Numbered from the stretch's first letter, positions 46,012 through 54,957 are shown. The stretch: DNA of 64,000 nucleotides from Alcanivorax sp. 24 (GCF_004360225.1 NZ_SNUA01000020.1:1-64000), one strand, 5' to 3'. The notes: generated by a model not told the origin, from the letters alone. Program-made: numbers and translations.

Positions 46012-46211
46012 TTTTTCATTGAGGCGCTGGCACGCAACACGCTTGCACGCGCCAGCATTCGATAACCATTCTGGTTGCGATTCGTTTCTCTGCTACCTGT
46101 AACCTAACCCATTGAATTAAATGATAAAATCTTCGCCGGGGCTGGCGCGTCACAACAGGGCGCGTCATACTGTGCGCGTGTTCCATTTATCTGTAATTCG
46201 AGGAGTTATCC

Positions 46212-46679
46212 ATGAAAGGCCATCCTGATGTGATCAAGTGTCTGCAGGAGCTGCTGCGCGGTGAACTGGCTGCCCGTGACCAGTATTTTCTGCATTCACG
46301 CCAGTACGAGGATCAAGGGTATGGCCGCCTCTACGAGCGCATCAATCACGAAATGCAGGAAGAGACCGAACACGCGGATGCCATTCTGCGGCGGCTGTTG
46401 TTCCTGGAAGGGGTTCCGGATATGACGCCCCACGCCATGTCTCCGGGCCGTACCGTCATGGAGATGTTGGAAGCGGATCTGCGCCTCGAATATAAAGTGC
46501 GGGAGGATCTGGCCAAAGCCATGGCATTGTGTGAGTCGGTGGGGGATTACGTGACCCGGGAAATGCTGCGTCAGCAATTACAGGACACGGAAGAGGATCA
46601 CACCCACTGGCTGGAGCAACAGCTCCGTTTGATCAAGCACATCGGCGAGGAAAACTACCGCCAGTCCCAGATGTCCTGA
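46212..46679 (+). CDS. Bacterial ferritin (BfrA/FtnA type)
   Basis: A 155-residue iron-storage protein with the bacterioferritin four-helix fold. Ferroxidase ligands are Glu18, Glu51, His54, a Glu near 94 and the E-D-H group near 127-130. At position 52, where heme-binding bacterioferritins have Met, this protein has Thr (EETEHAD). It therefore corresponds to the P. aeruginosa BfrA/FtnA-like form without its own heme ligand, or to the non-heme partner of a mixed shell. RBS GAGGAG precedes the ATG. It is monocistronic. Confidence 0.9.
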   Translation: MKGHPDVIKCLQELLRGELAARDQYFLHSRQYEDQGYGRLYERINHEMQEETEHADAILRRLLFLEGVPDMTPHAMSPGRTVMEMLEADLRLEYKVREDLAKAMALCESVGDYVTREMLRQQLQDTEEDHTHWLEQQLRLIKHIGEENYRQSQMS

Positions 46680-46808
46680 TCCGGCGTCATTGGATCGCCG
46701 GGCGGTGCCACGGCGATTACTCGGTTCTTCATATTTGCACAAAGTCGGCACAGTGTTTGCGCATTACCGGCGCATCCTGGTTCCATCAGGACGAAACAGG
46801 AGCCGACC

Positions 46809-47156
46809 ATGAAAAGCCGAAAAACTCTCGCTCTCGCCCTTGGTGGCAGCCTGCTGCTGTCGTCTTCTCTGGCCTGGTCACAGCCGGCTAGAGGACCGGA
46901 TCAGAGCAATCACGGGCCGGCTCAGCAGGCCCATCAAGGTCCCTCCCATGGTGATGGGCATCGTCCGCACCATGCCGACTGGAAGGGAAAGCCGTTGCCC
47001 AAGCGTTATCAGGAACCGCGTTACGTGGTGAAGGAGTACGGTCGTTATGGGCTGCCGGCACCGAAGCCGGGTCACCACTGGGTAAAAGTGGATAATGACT
47101 TTCTGCTCACCGCCATCGCTACCGGCGTCATTGTCTCGATCATTGCCGGCTCATAG
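46809..47156 (+). CDS. RcnB-family periplasmic protein
   Basis: A 115-residue exported protein. A signal peptide (about 1-24, ending AWSQ) is followed by a His/Gln-rich stretch (NHGPAQQAHQGPSHGDGHRPHH) that could bind metal. The RcnB domain follows: W-KGKPLPKRYQEPRYVVKEYGRYGLPAPKPGHHWVKVDNDFLLTAIATGVI. E. coli RcnB modulates Ni/Co efflux from the periplasm. No RcnA gene is nearby, so the metal role is inferred. RBS ACAGGAG. Confidence 0.85.
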   Translation: MKSRKTLALALGGSLLLSSSLAWSQPARGPDQSNHGPAQQAHQGPSHGDGHRPHHADWKGKPLPKRYQEPRYVVKEYGRYGLPAPKPGHHWVKVDNDFLLTAIATGVIVSIIAGS

Positions 47157-47180
47157 GGGCCGGTTTGTCACCACTCCCCT

Positions 47181-47214
47181 GTTAATGGAATGATGTTAGT
47201 ATTGTTCCATTAAC
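47181..47214. promoter_or_regulatory. Perfect inverted repeat, candidate operator of the TetR gene
   Basis: GTTAATGGAA (47181-47190) and TTCCATTAAC (47205-47214) are perfect 10-bp arms with a 14-base spacer. The repeat ends 20 bases before the TetR start codon and overlaps the likely promoter. This is the normal position for autoregulation by a TetR protein. No second copy was found by eye near the TRAP genes. Confidence 0.65.
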
Positions 47215-47234
47215 TTTGTTGAGGGTGGAAAAGG

Positions 47235-48011
47235 ATGGCGGCAGCAAGGAAACCCACGCGTCGTAAAAAGAGCAAGGCGGAAGAGATTTCCGGAACCAAG
47301 TTGGAGTTGACGCTGGCGGCGGAGAAGGTTTTCGCCATGAATGGGGTGCAGGGGGCGTCCCTGCGTCAGATTCGTGAGGAGGCCGGACAAAAGAACGAAT
47401 CGGCGATTCACTATTACTTTGGTTCCCGGGAAGCGATCATCGAGTCCATTCTGGCGATGCGCTCCAAACCGATAGACGCGGACCGCCATGCCATGTTCGA
47501 GGAGGCCCGCCGGCAGGCGGGTGGCAAGCCTCTGTCCACGGAACAGATTATGCGCTGCGGGATGATGCCCCTGGCCCGTTATCTGTTTGGTACACAGGAG
47601 CCCGGATATTACCTGCGTTTTTTGGTGCAATTGCGTATGGAGCGCGGTACCTGGCTGCACTTCAACGCGATGTACGGTGCGGGCATGGAAAAGTGTCTGG
47701 AAGCGCTGCGGGAGGCAAAACCGTATTTGCCCAAGGCGATTATCGAGCAGCGTTTCCTCAGTATGTTGTTCATGCACACCAACGGGATGGCGACGATCGA
47801 GCGGATTCAGTCGGAAAAAGGTCAGAGTTTCCGTCGTGAAGAGGCCTGGATTCGAGTCGAGGATATTATTGGTTGCAGCGTTGCCATGTACGACGCGCCG
47901 TTATCGCCGGAGACGCTGGAAGCGATTCATCAGGCGTCCACGTTGTATGACCTGCCCTCCTATACGGAAACCTCCATACTCAAGAGCGCCGGCACCGGCG
48001 GCGGCGAATGA
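47235..48011 (+). CDS. TetR/AcrR-family transcriptional regulator
   Basis: A 258-residue regulator. A basic N-terminal arm (RKPTRRKKSKAEE) precedes the helix-turn-helix: TLAAEKVFAMNGVQGASLRQIREEAGQKNESAIHYYFGSREAIIESIL. The rest is an alpha-helical ligand-binding domain. Its position next to the alkylsulfatase-like gene, and the palindrome in its own promoter, suggest it controls itself and perhaps the TRAP/CoA cluster that follows. Its ligand could be a CoA ester or the imported substrate; this is inference. Confidence 0.92.
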   Translation: MAAARKPTRRKKSKAEEISGTKLELTLAAEKVFAMNGVQGASLRQIREEAGQKNESAIHYYFGSREAIIESILAMRSKPIDADRHAMFEEARRQAGGKPLSTEQIMRCGMMPLARYLFGTQEPGYYLRFLVQLRMERGTWLHFNAMYGAGMEKCLEALREAKPYLPKAIIEQRFLSMLFMHTNGMATIERIQSEKGQSFRREEAWIRVEDIIGCSVAMYDAPLSPETLEAIHQASTLYDLPSYTETSILKSAGTGGGE

Positions 48012-48033
48012 TGCCGCCGGTGCCGGCGTCTCC

Positions 48034-49350
48034 TCAACCAATGCCAACCCGGCGGCCGGGATAACCCGGGTCACCGTCATCACCCAGCGCTTTCAACGAG
48101 GCGTTGGCGGCGTCGGTGAAAATGCCTCTGGCCATTAATGAGGTTTCGGCTTTGGCCCGCGCCTGGTTCACCGCTACGCGCACCCGGTGAGCTTCCTGAT
48201 TGCCGGGCTCCGCGCTGATCGCCATTTCGCTGAGGTGTCCGGCCAGGCGTAAGTCGCCTTGCTCCAGATACCCGCTGGCGGCCTGTGCCAGAATGGTCGC
48301 GCCGCCGCACAGTTCCGCCAGGGCGCTGCTCAGCGCATCAGGGTGTGCCGGTTTCAACTGGGCGGGATTGCCGTCGTACCAGCCACCGTACAACCGCCAG
48401 ACATTTCGGATCAGAAACTCAGGGTCATCGTAAGAGGGGTGCAGGTAGGGCCGGTCAAGCAAGCCTTCAGGCAGCGTTACCTGTTGCACGATGTCCGCCA
48501 GGGGCAACCCCTGATTCATGCCCGCCAAGGTTTGGTCATGGATGGTTTCCAGGAAAGTGGCGGTGTCGTCCAGCAGGGTGGCGACGCGGTCGGCACCAAA
48601 CACCGCCGGCCCGTGGCCGGGCACCAATACTTCCGGTTTCTTCCGGGCCATGGCCCGCAGCGCCTCCGCCCATTGCAAGGCGAAGCGCTGGACCTTCTGC
48701 GGGTTACCGGCATTGGGGGCCGCCCAGATAATGAAGTCCCCGGTGATAACGGTGCGGTCCTCCGCGATCCAGCTCCAGGTATGGTCGTCGGTTTCGCCCA
48801 TGCCGTGATTGAGTTCCACCTGACTGTCACCGCACTGCAGAATCATCTGTTCTTCATAGAAGCGGTCGGGATAACGGTATTCAGCGGGCCAGTGGAATCC
48901 GGCGACTTTGAATTGCCGGCTATTGATATGAGCGTTCCAGTTGGCGCTGGCCTGATAGCGTTGGAAGCGCCGGCGAATATTCGCCTGGCCGATAACTTCC
49001 GGTTTCGGATCGCCGGCCTGTTGTGCTTCCTGATCGAACAGGGGGGTGCCGAAGGCGTGGTCAAGATGGCCATGGGTATAGATGACGTGCCGGATCGGCT
49101 GATCCGACCAGGAACGAATAGCCTGATGAATATTGGCGGCGGTATTGCGGCTGCCACTGTCGAATACCACCAGACCTTCCCCGGTGCTGAGCACGGTGAC
49201 ATTGCCCACCACGCCTTTGGAAGCGATGTAGACCAGATGGTCGTTGATCGGTATGACCTGGCTGCCATGCAGGTGGCGATTCCAGTCACGGCCGAAATCA
49301 AACCGCTCCCAACAGGCGTCGCCAATAGCTCTGAGTTCTTCGTTGATCAT
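48034..49350 (-). CDS. Metallo-beta-lactamase-fold alkylsulfatase-like hydrolase
   Basis: A 438-residue MBL-fold protein with an alkyl-sulfatase-type helical dimerisation domain. The metal motif is complete: THGHLDH with His93, His95, Asp97, His98; GETDDH with Glu186 and His190; Asp205 in VITGDF; and His246 in VPGHGP. From about 290 on (DDPEFLIRNVWRLYGGWYDGNPAQLKPAHP) it matches the domain of SdsA1-type alkylsulfatases. Unlike the secreted SdsA1, it has no signal peptide, and it is shorter. It could hydrolyse a sulfate ester or another ester intracellularly. RBS GGAGGAG. It is convergent with the TetR gene and divergent from the TRAP operon. Confidence 0.88.
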   Translation of the reverse strand: MINEELRAIGDACWERFDFGRDWNRHLHGSQVIPINDHLVYIASKGVVGNVTVLSTGEGLVVFDSGSRNTAANIHQAIRSWSDQPIRHVIYTHGHLDHAFGTPLFDQEAQQAGDPKPEVIGQANIRRRFQRYQASANWNAHINSRQFKVAGFHWPAEYRYPDRFYEEQMILQCGDSQVELNHGMGETDDHTWSWIAEDRTVITGDFIIWAAPNAGNPQKVQRFALQWAEALRAMARKKPEVLVPGHGPAVFGADRVATLLDDTATFLETIHDQTLAGMNQGLPLADIVQQVTLPEGLLDRPYLHPSYDDPEFLIRNVWRLYGGWYDGNPAQLKPAHPDALSSALAELCGGATILAQAASGYLEQGDLRLAGHLSEMAISAEPGNQEAHRVRVAVNQARAKAETSLMARGIFTDAANASLKALGDDGDPGYPGRRVGIG

Positions 49351-49399
49351 TCAGGGTCTCCTCCGAGGGTGAGAATCAGGAACAGAGTGTTACCTAAAG

Positions 49400-49415
49400 T
49401 AATGTCATGACATTA
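49400..49415. promoter_or_regulatory. Perfect 16-bp palindrome upstream of the alkylsulfatase-like gene
   Basis: TAATGTCATGACATTA is a perfect palindrome 50 bases from the start codon of the MBL gene. It has the size and symmetry of an operator for a dimeric HTH regulator. It differs from the inverted repeat in front of the TetR gene, so another regulator or a second binding mode may be involved. Confidence 0.5.
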
Positions 49416-49700
49416 GAAAAGATAGGTGAAATTCATGTTGTGGCATTACTTATGCTCAAATCCGCCTCTCTTGCGAGGAAAGAGGGGTGGGCATTCCGGG
49501 TTGCCGGATAGGCATGTTGAGTGTCGACAGGTGTGTTCAACGATGTCCGGTTTAAGATAAAAAATACTTTTATAACAATGTCTTGTAATTTGAGGACGGC
49601 AAAATTCCGTGTCTTGAACGAATGTTCACTTCCGCCGGGGATAATGAGGCATGCCAATGAATAAATTGTCACTGAGGTGAGGGAGGTTGCAGTAATCTAA

Positions 49701-49730
49701 TTGACAGACATTAATTCGGCATGATCTGAT
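49701..49730 (+). promoter_or_regulatory. Candidate sigma-70 promoter of the TRAP operon
   Basis: TTGACA (49701-49706) and TCTGAT (49725-49730) are 18 bases apart. Transcription would begin near 49737, just inside the longest possible reading frame, which favours the later GTG start (49781) for the TRAP permease. Confidence 0.4.
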
Positions 49731-49732
49731 GA

Positions 49733-51685
49733 GTGCACAAAAAAACCAAGGCGGACTTCGATGTCCGCGGGAGAGGGAGAGTGCTCACAGATTCAAGCCG
49801 CCGGCTTGGCCTGGCGATTGCCGTGGTGCTGGCCGCCATCAGTATTTATACGTCTCTTTTCGGGATCTTTGATCCCAGCTATCAGCGTCCATTGACGTTC
49901 GCTGCCTGTATTCTTGTCGCCGTACTGGTCAAGCCTCTGGTGATGGTGAATCCGCCGCGCACCGCATCATTCCGCGCTCTGTTCTGGCTCATCGATCTGG
50001 TGCTGGTCGGCGCCATCCTGTTGGCCGTCGGCCGCTTCCTCGTCTTCGCCGGCGATATGGAAAACATGTTGGTCGACTATAGCCGCACGGATCAACTGAT
50101 CGCGCTGGCTGGTGTGGTGGCGGTTATCGAGCTGACCCGCAGGGAGTTTGGCCTCGGACTGTCCCTGTTCGCCGGCGTGACATTGCTGTATTGCCTGTGG
50201 GGAGATCTGTTGCCCGACGTCGTTCGCCATGCTGGGTTCTCTCTGGACCAGATCATGCAGGGCATGTGGTACGGCTTCAGTGGCGTATTCGGTACGCCGG
50301 TAGCGGTGATGATCGAGTTGTTGTTCATCTACATTATCTTCGGCGTCATGCTTGAAGCCACCGGCGCCGGCCCGGCTCTGGTCCGCATGTCGATTCGCGT
50401 CACCGGCCGTCTGCCGGGTGGGCCGGCTCACGCCGCGATCTTCGCCAGCATGCTGTTTGGCACTATGTCGGGCAGTGTTACCGCCAACGTGGCGGGGACC
50501 GGTGCCTTCACTATTCCCATGATCAAGAAGCGCGGCTTCAGCCCCGCTTTCGCCGGTGCCGTTGAAGCCGCCGCATCCACCGGGGGGCAGGTGATTCCTC
50601 CGGTGATGGGAGCAGCCGCATTCATGATGGCGCAACTGACCGGCACCCCCTATCTGTTGATCTGCGTGGCGGCATTATTGCCGGCGGCTTTTTATGTGAT
50701 CGCGCTGTTCGCGGCGGTCTACTACGAGGCTCGGCGGCTTGGCATCAAGCCTACCCCCGAGCATGAACTGCCAGTGCTGACCAAAGATGACTGGTTGCGC
50801 TCGCTGATGTTCGTGGCACCGGTGTTAACGGTGATCCTGGTCCTGGCCACCGGCCGTTCACCGGCCATGGCCGGGGTATGGGCGACGCTGGTGGCAATGG
50901 CCTTTGGTTTCCTCAATCCTGAAATTCGCCGTCGGCCCTGGGCGCTGATCGGTGCTCTGGCAAAAGGCGGAGTGGCAGGATCGCGCATCATGATCGCGGT
51001 GGGGGCTATTGGTATTGTCATTGCCGGTATGGATCTGACCGGTCTGGGATTGAGTTTCGCGCAAGCCGTTGCCGGCCTCGGCGAGCACAGTTTGCTGTTG
51101 AGTCTGGTGTTAACCGCGTTGGGTTGTCTGATTCTGGGCATGGGCATGCCGACCCTGCCCGCCTATCTGATCATTGTGTTGGTCATGGGGCCGGCCCTGA
51201 CCAGCTTCGATGTGCCGTTGCTTTCCGTGCACCTGTTTGTCCTCTACTTCGGTGTGCTGTCCGCCATTACTCCGCCGGTGGCGTTGGCGGCTTTCGCCGC
51301 GGCGCCATTGGCCGAGGCTAACCCGATGAAAGTGGCGATGCTCTCCGTGCGTCTGACTCTGGTCGGGTTTCTGGTGCCCTTCCTGTTCGTGTTCAACCCA
51401 TCGCTACTGTTGATCGTGGAGGGCTTCGATCCAATGGATCTGGCCTGGGGGGTGGTGCGCCTGACTCTGGTGGTATGGGCAGTGACCACGGGATTCGCGG
51501 GGTTTGGCGGCGAGCGGTTGAGCATGTTGGCACGGGTTCTGAGGCTGGCGGTGGCGGCGCTGCTGATGGCGCGCGGCACCTCGGTGGAGCTGGTCGGCCT
51601 GGCCCTGGCGCTACTGATCCTGCTGTTTGATTTCATGCCGCACCACAGGCCGCGTTGGCTTGGTTGTGCGCCGGCGGACAAGTGA
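49733..51685 (+). CDS. TRAP transporter fused permease (DctQM-type, TAXI class)
   Basis: A 650-residue inner-membrane protein with about 16-18 hydrophobic segments. The N-terminal ~180 residues form the DctQ-like part, and the remainder the DctM-like transport core: FASMLFGTMSGSVTANVAGTGAFTIPMIKKRGF, EAAASTGGQVIPPVMGAAAFMMA and GMGMPTLPAYLIIV. It imports an organic acid captured by a TAXI binding protein, driven by an ion gradient. The start is uncertain: GTG 49733 has no RBS, whereas GTG 49781 follows GAGAGGGAGA and suits the promoter. It heads the run of catabolic genes. Confidence 0.93.
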   Translation: MHKKTKADFDVRGRGRVLTDSSRRLGLAIAVVLAAISIYTSLFGIFDPSYQRPLTFAACILVAVLVKPLVMVNPPRTASFRALFWLIDLVLVGAILLAVGRFLVFAGDMENMLVDYSRTDQLIALAGVVAVIELTRREFGLGLSLFAGVTLLYCLWGDLLPDVVRHAGFSLDQIMQGMWYGFSGVFGTPVAVMIELLFIYIIFGVMLEATGAGPALVRMSIRVTGRLPGGPAHAAIFASMLFGTMSGSVTANVAGTGAFTIPMIKKRGFSPAFAGAVEAAASTGGQVIPPVMGAAAFMMAQLTGTPYLLICVAALLPAAFYVIALFAAVYYEARRLGIKPTPEHELPVLTKDDWLRSLMFVAPVLTVILVLATGRSPAMAGVWATLVAMAFGFLNPEIRRRPWALIGALAKGGVAGSRIMIAVGAIGIVIAGMDLTGLGLSFAQAVAGLGEHSLLLSLVLTALGCLILGMGMPTLPAYLIIVLVMGPALTSFDVPLLSVHLFVLYFGVLSAITPPVALAAFAAAPLAEANPMKVAMLSVRLTLVGFLVPFLFVFNPSLLLIVEGFDPMDLAWGVVRLTLVVWAVTTGFAGFGGERLSMLARVLRLAVAALLMARGTSVELVGLALALLILLFDFMPHHRPRWLGCAPADK

Positions 51686-51762
51686 ACGCCGGAATAAAAA
51701 ACGAAAAAAGGCCGGGAGGCCTGGCAGTAAGAGGCTCGCACGAGCCCCAAAAGGAGAATGGA

Positions 51763-52794
51763 ATGTTTGGACTGAAAACGATTAAGTGGGTGGTCTGTGT
51801 GATGACCGTCGCTTTGGCGCTGGGGCAGGTCGCGCAGGCGCAAGAAACTCATCTGCGAATGCAGACCGCCACTCCCGGATCGGGATACTACGTTTTTTCC
51901 GTGACCTTGCAGTCGGTTCTGCAGAAGAAACTGCCGGTGAAGATCAACATGACAGCCGGTGTCACAGGCCCTCGTTCGCCACTGGACGCGGCACGGGGCC
52001 AGACCGACCTTTTTATCAGCAGTCCGTCCATCAATCATTTCATGCGAACCGGTACGGGGATGTTCGCCAAAATGGAGGCGGCACCGGAGTTGTACCAGAA
52101 CGTCAGGCAGATCATGACGTTCCCGGCTGGCCCCTATCATATCGTGGTGCATGAAAAGTCCGGCATTCGTTCCCTCGAGGACATCAAAGGGCGTCGTATC
52201 TTTCTCGGCGCGCCGGGTGGCGCGGCTACTCTGGTGGCCATCTCCATTGTCGAAGGCGCCACCGGCTATGAGGCCGGCACGGACTATGAGCTGGCAAAAC
52301 TGGATTGGAACTCTGGTCTGCAGGCTTTCCAGGATGGACATGTGGACATGTTGGTAATGCCAACGCAGCTACCGTCCGCTTCGATGGAGCAGATGACATT
52401 GCTTGAGAAAGTCCGTTTCCTGGGGATTCCCGATGACGCGTTCGAATCCGACCAGATGAAGAAAATCATGGCCCTTCCCGGGCGGACCCGGGCCACCATC
52501 CCCGCCGGTATTTACGGTGCAAATCAAACCAACGAGACGGACGTAAGAACCATCGGTTCCTGGGCTGGCCTGGGTACCCGCAAGGATCTGGATGAAGAGC
52601 TGGTGTACCAGATCACCAAAACCTTGTTCGAGAACCTGTCTGCTTTCCATGGCGCCGCGAAGTTCATGGAAGAGATCACCCTGGAGAATGCTCTGACGGA
52701 GATGAGAACCCCGTTGCACGCCGGCGCGGTTCGTTATTACCGGGAGGCCGGCGTTGACCTTCCGGATCACTTGATTCCACCGGAGGCGCGTTAA
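51763..52794 (+). CDS. TAXI-family TRAP solute-binding protein 1
   Basis: A 343-residue periplasmic binding protein. The signal peptide (about 1-26, ending AQAQ) is followed by the TAXI-type fold: LRMQTATPGSGYYVFSVTLQSVLQKKLPVKINMT, GQTDLFISSPSINHFM, and the HEKSGIRSLEDIKGRRIFLGAPGGAATL segment. It delivers the ligand to the fused TRAP permease encoded 77 bases upstream. TAXI proteins studied so far bind carboxylates such as glutamate or 2-oxoglutarate; the ligand here is open. RBS AAAGGAG. Its stop overlaps the next start by one base (TAATG). Confidence 0.93.
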   Translation: MFGLKTIKWVVCVMTVALALGQVAQAQETHLRMQTATPGSGYYVFSVTLQSVLQKKLPVKINMTAGVTGPRSPLDAARGQTDLFISSPSINHFMRTGTGMFAKMEAAPELYQNVRQIMTFPAGPYHIVVHEKSGIRSLEDIKGRRIFLGAPGGAATLVAISIVEGATGYEAGTDYELAKLDWNSGLQAFQDGHVDMLVMPTQLPSASMEQMTLLEKVRFLGIPDDAFESDQMKKIMALPGRTRATIPAGIYGANQTNETDVRTIGSWAGLGTRKDLDEELVYQITKTLFENLSAFHGAAKFMEEITLENALTEMRTPLHAGAVRYYREAGVDLPDHLIPPEAR

Positions 52795-54899
52795 TGAGCG
52801 CAGTATCAGAACACACTATCGAAGATCTGGATCGTCTGTTCCGGCCCCGCTCCGTGGCGGTCATTGGTGCCAGCGCCACGCCGACGAAAATCGGCGGCCT
52901 GCCGATCGCGTTCCTGCTTGCCCAAGGCTTCCAAGGGCCAATCTTTCCGATCAACCCGAAGGCCTCTGAAGTGCAGGGGCTCAAAGCCTACACCCGCATC
53001 GGCGAGGTAGCGGGACAAGTGGACCTGGCTATCGTCGCGGTGCCGGCCGCGCTGGTCGATCAAGCCGTGGATGACGCCATCGCCGCGGACGTCAAGGGTA
53101 TTGTGCTGTTTTCATCCGGTTTCGCGGAGATCAGTGAGGAAGGGCGTCTGGCACAGGATGCGCTGATGGCCCGCGCCCGCGCGGCCGGTGTCCGTATTCT
53201 CGGGCCCAACTGTCTTGGTTTCATGAACCTTTCCGAAAAAGTGTTTGCGACTTTCTCGCCGGTGGTGGGACAAGGCGTGACGCCGAAAGGGCGCATTGGC
53301 CTGATCAGCCAGAGCGGTGCCTATGGTGCCTATGCGTTTACGCTGGCGCGGCAGCGTGGTCTGGGGCTGAGCTACTGGATCACCACGGGCAACGAAGGCA
53401 ACGTGGATTTCGCCGATTGTCTGAGCTGGCTGGCGCGGGATCCGGACACCGATGTGATCCTCGGTTACATGGAAGGCTGCCGTGATGGCCGCAAGCTGGA
53501 AGCCGCTCTGGCCGCCGCCCGCGCCGCCGGCAAGCCGGTGGTGATGACCAAAGTCGGTCGCACCGATATCGGCGCCCAGGCCGCTGCGTCTCATACCGCC
53601 GCGCTGGCCGGCGAGGACGCGGTCTTTGATGCGGTATTCCGCCAGTACGGCGTGTATCGCGCCTATTCCATCGAGGAATTTTTCGATGTGGGTTATGCCT
53701 TTTCCGTGGCGGGCATCCCGTCCGGAGAAAACCTCGGTGTGTTTACTGTGTCTGGCGGTGCTGGTGTGTTGATGGCGGATGCCGCCGCTGATGAAGGACT
53801 GGCGCTGCCGGAGCTTAATCAACAGGCCCAGGACCGCATCCGGGAGTTGGTTCCGTTCGCCGCACCGCGCAATCCGGTGGACATCACCGGACAGATCACC
53901 AACGACATCGGTCTGTTCGAGACCAGCCTCGACATCATGCTCGAGCAGGGTGATTACCACCTGGTCGCCGCTTTTCTGGCCGCCGCCGGTCAGGGGCCCA
54001 TGGGCGAGCACATCGCCGAGCAGATCGGCCGTGTACGTGAGCGTTATCCGGATCGCGTGTTCTGCGCGGTATCGGTGTTCAAGGAGCCGGTGCGTACCTT
54101 GCTGGAGTGTAATCGCTGTCTCGCCTTCGAGGACCCCACTCGTGCCATTCGTGCGCTGTCCGCCCTGGCCTGGTTTGCCCGGCAACGGCAAAAACCAGCG
54201 GTGCCGGTGGCGTCGCGCGGCGCCGGCGTAACGTTGCGCACTGGCAGTTATTCGGAGGCGGACAGCTTCCAACTGCTGGCTGACTTCGGAGTGCCGGTGC
54301 CGGAGTCCCATCTGGTCGCCGACGGTGCCGAGGCCCGGGCCCGGGTGGCGCAAGACTCTCGCGCCTGGGTGGCGAAGATCGCGTCCCCCGACATTCCGCA
54401 CAAATCCGACATTGGCGGTGTACGGCTGAACCTGCGTGGTGCCGAGGCTGTTGGCCAGGCCAGTGATGAGGTGCTCGCCGCGGCCCGCCGCGCCTGCCCG
54501 GAGGCGCGCGTCGATGGCGTGCTGCTCTCGCCAATGGAAGAACAGGGCGTTGAATGCATCGTCGGTGTGCAGAGGGATCCTGCCTTTGGCCCAGTGGTGA
54601 TGCTGGGATTGGGTGGCGTATTGGTGGAGGTGCTCAAGGACGTCAGCTTCCGCAGCGCGCCACTGAACCGGGATATGGCCATGGACATGATCAACGAGCT
54701 GCGCGGCAGAGCGATTCTTGACGGTGTCCGCGGGCAGCCGCCGGCGGACATCGGTGCCCTGGCCGATCTGCTGGTGAAAGTGTCGCACTTCGCCGTGGCC
54801 GCCGGGGACAGTCTGGAAAGTCTGGACATCAATCCGGTGCGCGTGCGCGCCGGGGGGCAGGGCGTGGTGGCATTGGATGCCCTGGTCATCGGGCGCTGA
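52794..54899 (+). CDS. ADP-forming acyl-CoA synthetase (acetate-CoA ligase type)
   Basis: A 701-residue fused ADP-forming acyl-CoA synthetase, which makes an acyl-CoA from acid, CoA and ATP through a phosphohistidine. A CoA-binding domain (RPRSVAVIGASATPTKIGG, ~18-35) is followed by two succinyl-CoA-ligase-like domains with His267 in SHTAALAGEDAVFDA. The C-terminal ATP-grasp domain (~470-701; VPESHLVADGAEARA, KIASPDIPHKSDIGGVRLNL) completes it. The substrate is unknown; its place between two TRAP binding proteins suggests it activates the imported acid. It is translationally coupled to binding protein 1. Confidence 0.92.
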   Translation: MSAVSEHTIEDLDRLFRPRSVAVIGASATPTKIGGLPIAFLLAQGFQGPIFPINPKASEVQGLKAYTRIGEVAGQVDLAIVAVPAALVDQAVDDAIAADVKGIVLFSSGFAEISEEGRLAQDALMARARAAGVRILGPNCLGFMNLSEKVFATFSPVVGQGVTPKGRIGLISQSGAYGAYAFTLARQRGLGLSYWITTGNEGNVDFADCLSWLARDPDTDVILGYMEGCRDGRKLEAALAAARAAGKPVVMTKVGRTDIGAQAAASHTAALAGEDAVFDAVFRQYGVYRAYSIEEFFDVGYAFSVAGIPSGENLGVFTVSGGAGVLMADAAADEGLALPELNQQAQDRIRELVPFAAPRNPVDITGQITNDIGLFETSLDIMLEQGDYHLVAAFLAAAGQGPMGEHIAEQIGRVRERYPDRVFCAVSVFKEPVRTLLECNRCLAFEDPTRAIRALSALAWFARQRQKPAVPVASRGAGVTLRTGSYSEADSFQLLADFGVPVPESHLVADGAEARARVAQDSRAWVAKIASPDIPHKSDIGGVRLNLRGAEAVGQASDEVLAAARRACPEARVDGVLLSPMEEQGVECIVGVQRDPAFGPVVMLGLGGVLVEVLKDVSFRSAPLNRDMAMDMINELRGRAILDGVRGQPPADIGALADLLVKVSHFAVAAGDSLESLDINPVRVRAGGQGVVALDALVIGR

Positions 54900-54957
54900 T
54901 ATCGGGCGCCCCGGAATCAAGCAATAGCCAGATAAAACAACAAATCGGGAGATTGGA

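Larger units (their letters stand above)
45644..46211. other. 568-bp intergenic region: terminator, repeat element, ferritin promoter region
   Basis: No gene is seen. In order it contains the fadB-type terminator (45669-45698), the 311-bp TIR-bounded element (45701-46011) with a nested REP doublet, a CACGCAACACGC-type stretch near 46029 that recurs near 5.4 and 5.65 kb, and an AT-rich segment (46080-46135) that should carry the ferritin promoter. A weak Fur-like stretch near 46115 was not convincing. Confidence 0.65.
49351..49732. other. 382-bp AT-rich divergent control region
   Basis: No gene is supported; an 80-codon minus-strand frame lacks protein character. The region is clearly lower in GC than its surroundings. 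It includes the perfect 16-base palindrome at 49400-49415, probably controlling the alkylsulfatase-like gene, and a TTGACA promoter near the TRAP end. Confidence 0.65.

Noticed and set aside
46105-46130. Fur box in front of the ferritin gene
   Set aside because: The AT-rich stretch only loosely resembles the consensus and lacks symmetric half-sites.
49433-49672. 79-codon minus-strand frame in the TRAP/MBL control region
   Set aside because: It has no RBS or family pattern and lies in an AT-rich region with operator-like palindromes.
53112-54920. 602-codon minus-strand frame opposite the ADP-forming synthetase
   Set aside because: It is the antisense shadow of a strongly recognised gene and has His/Gly/Arg-rich, motif-free translation.
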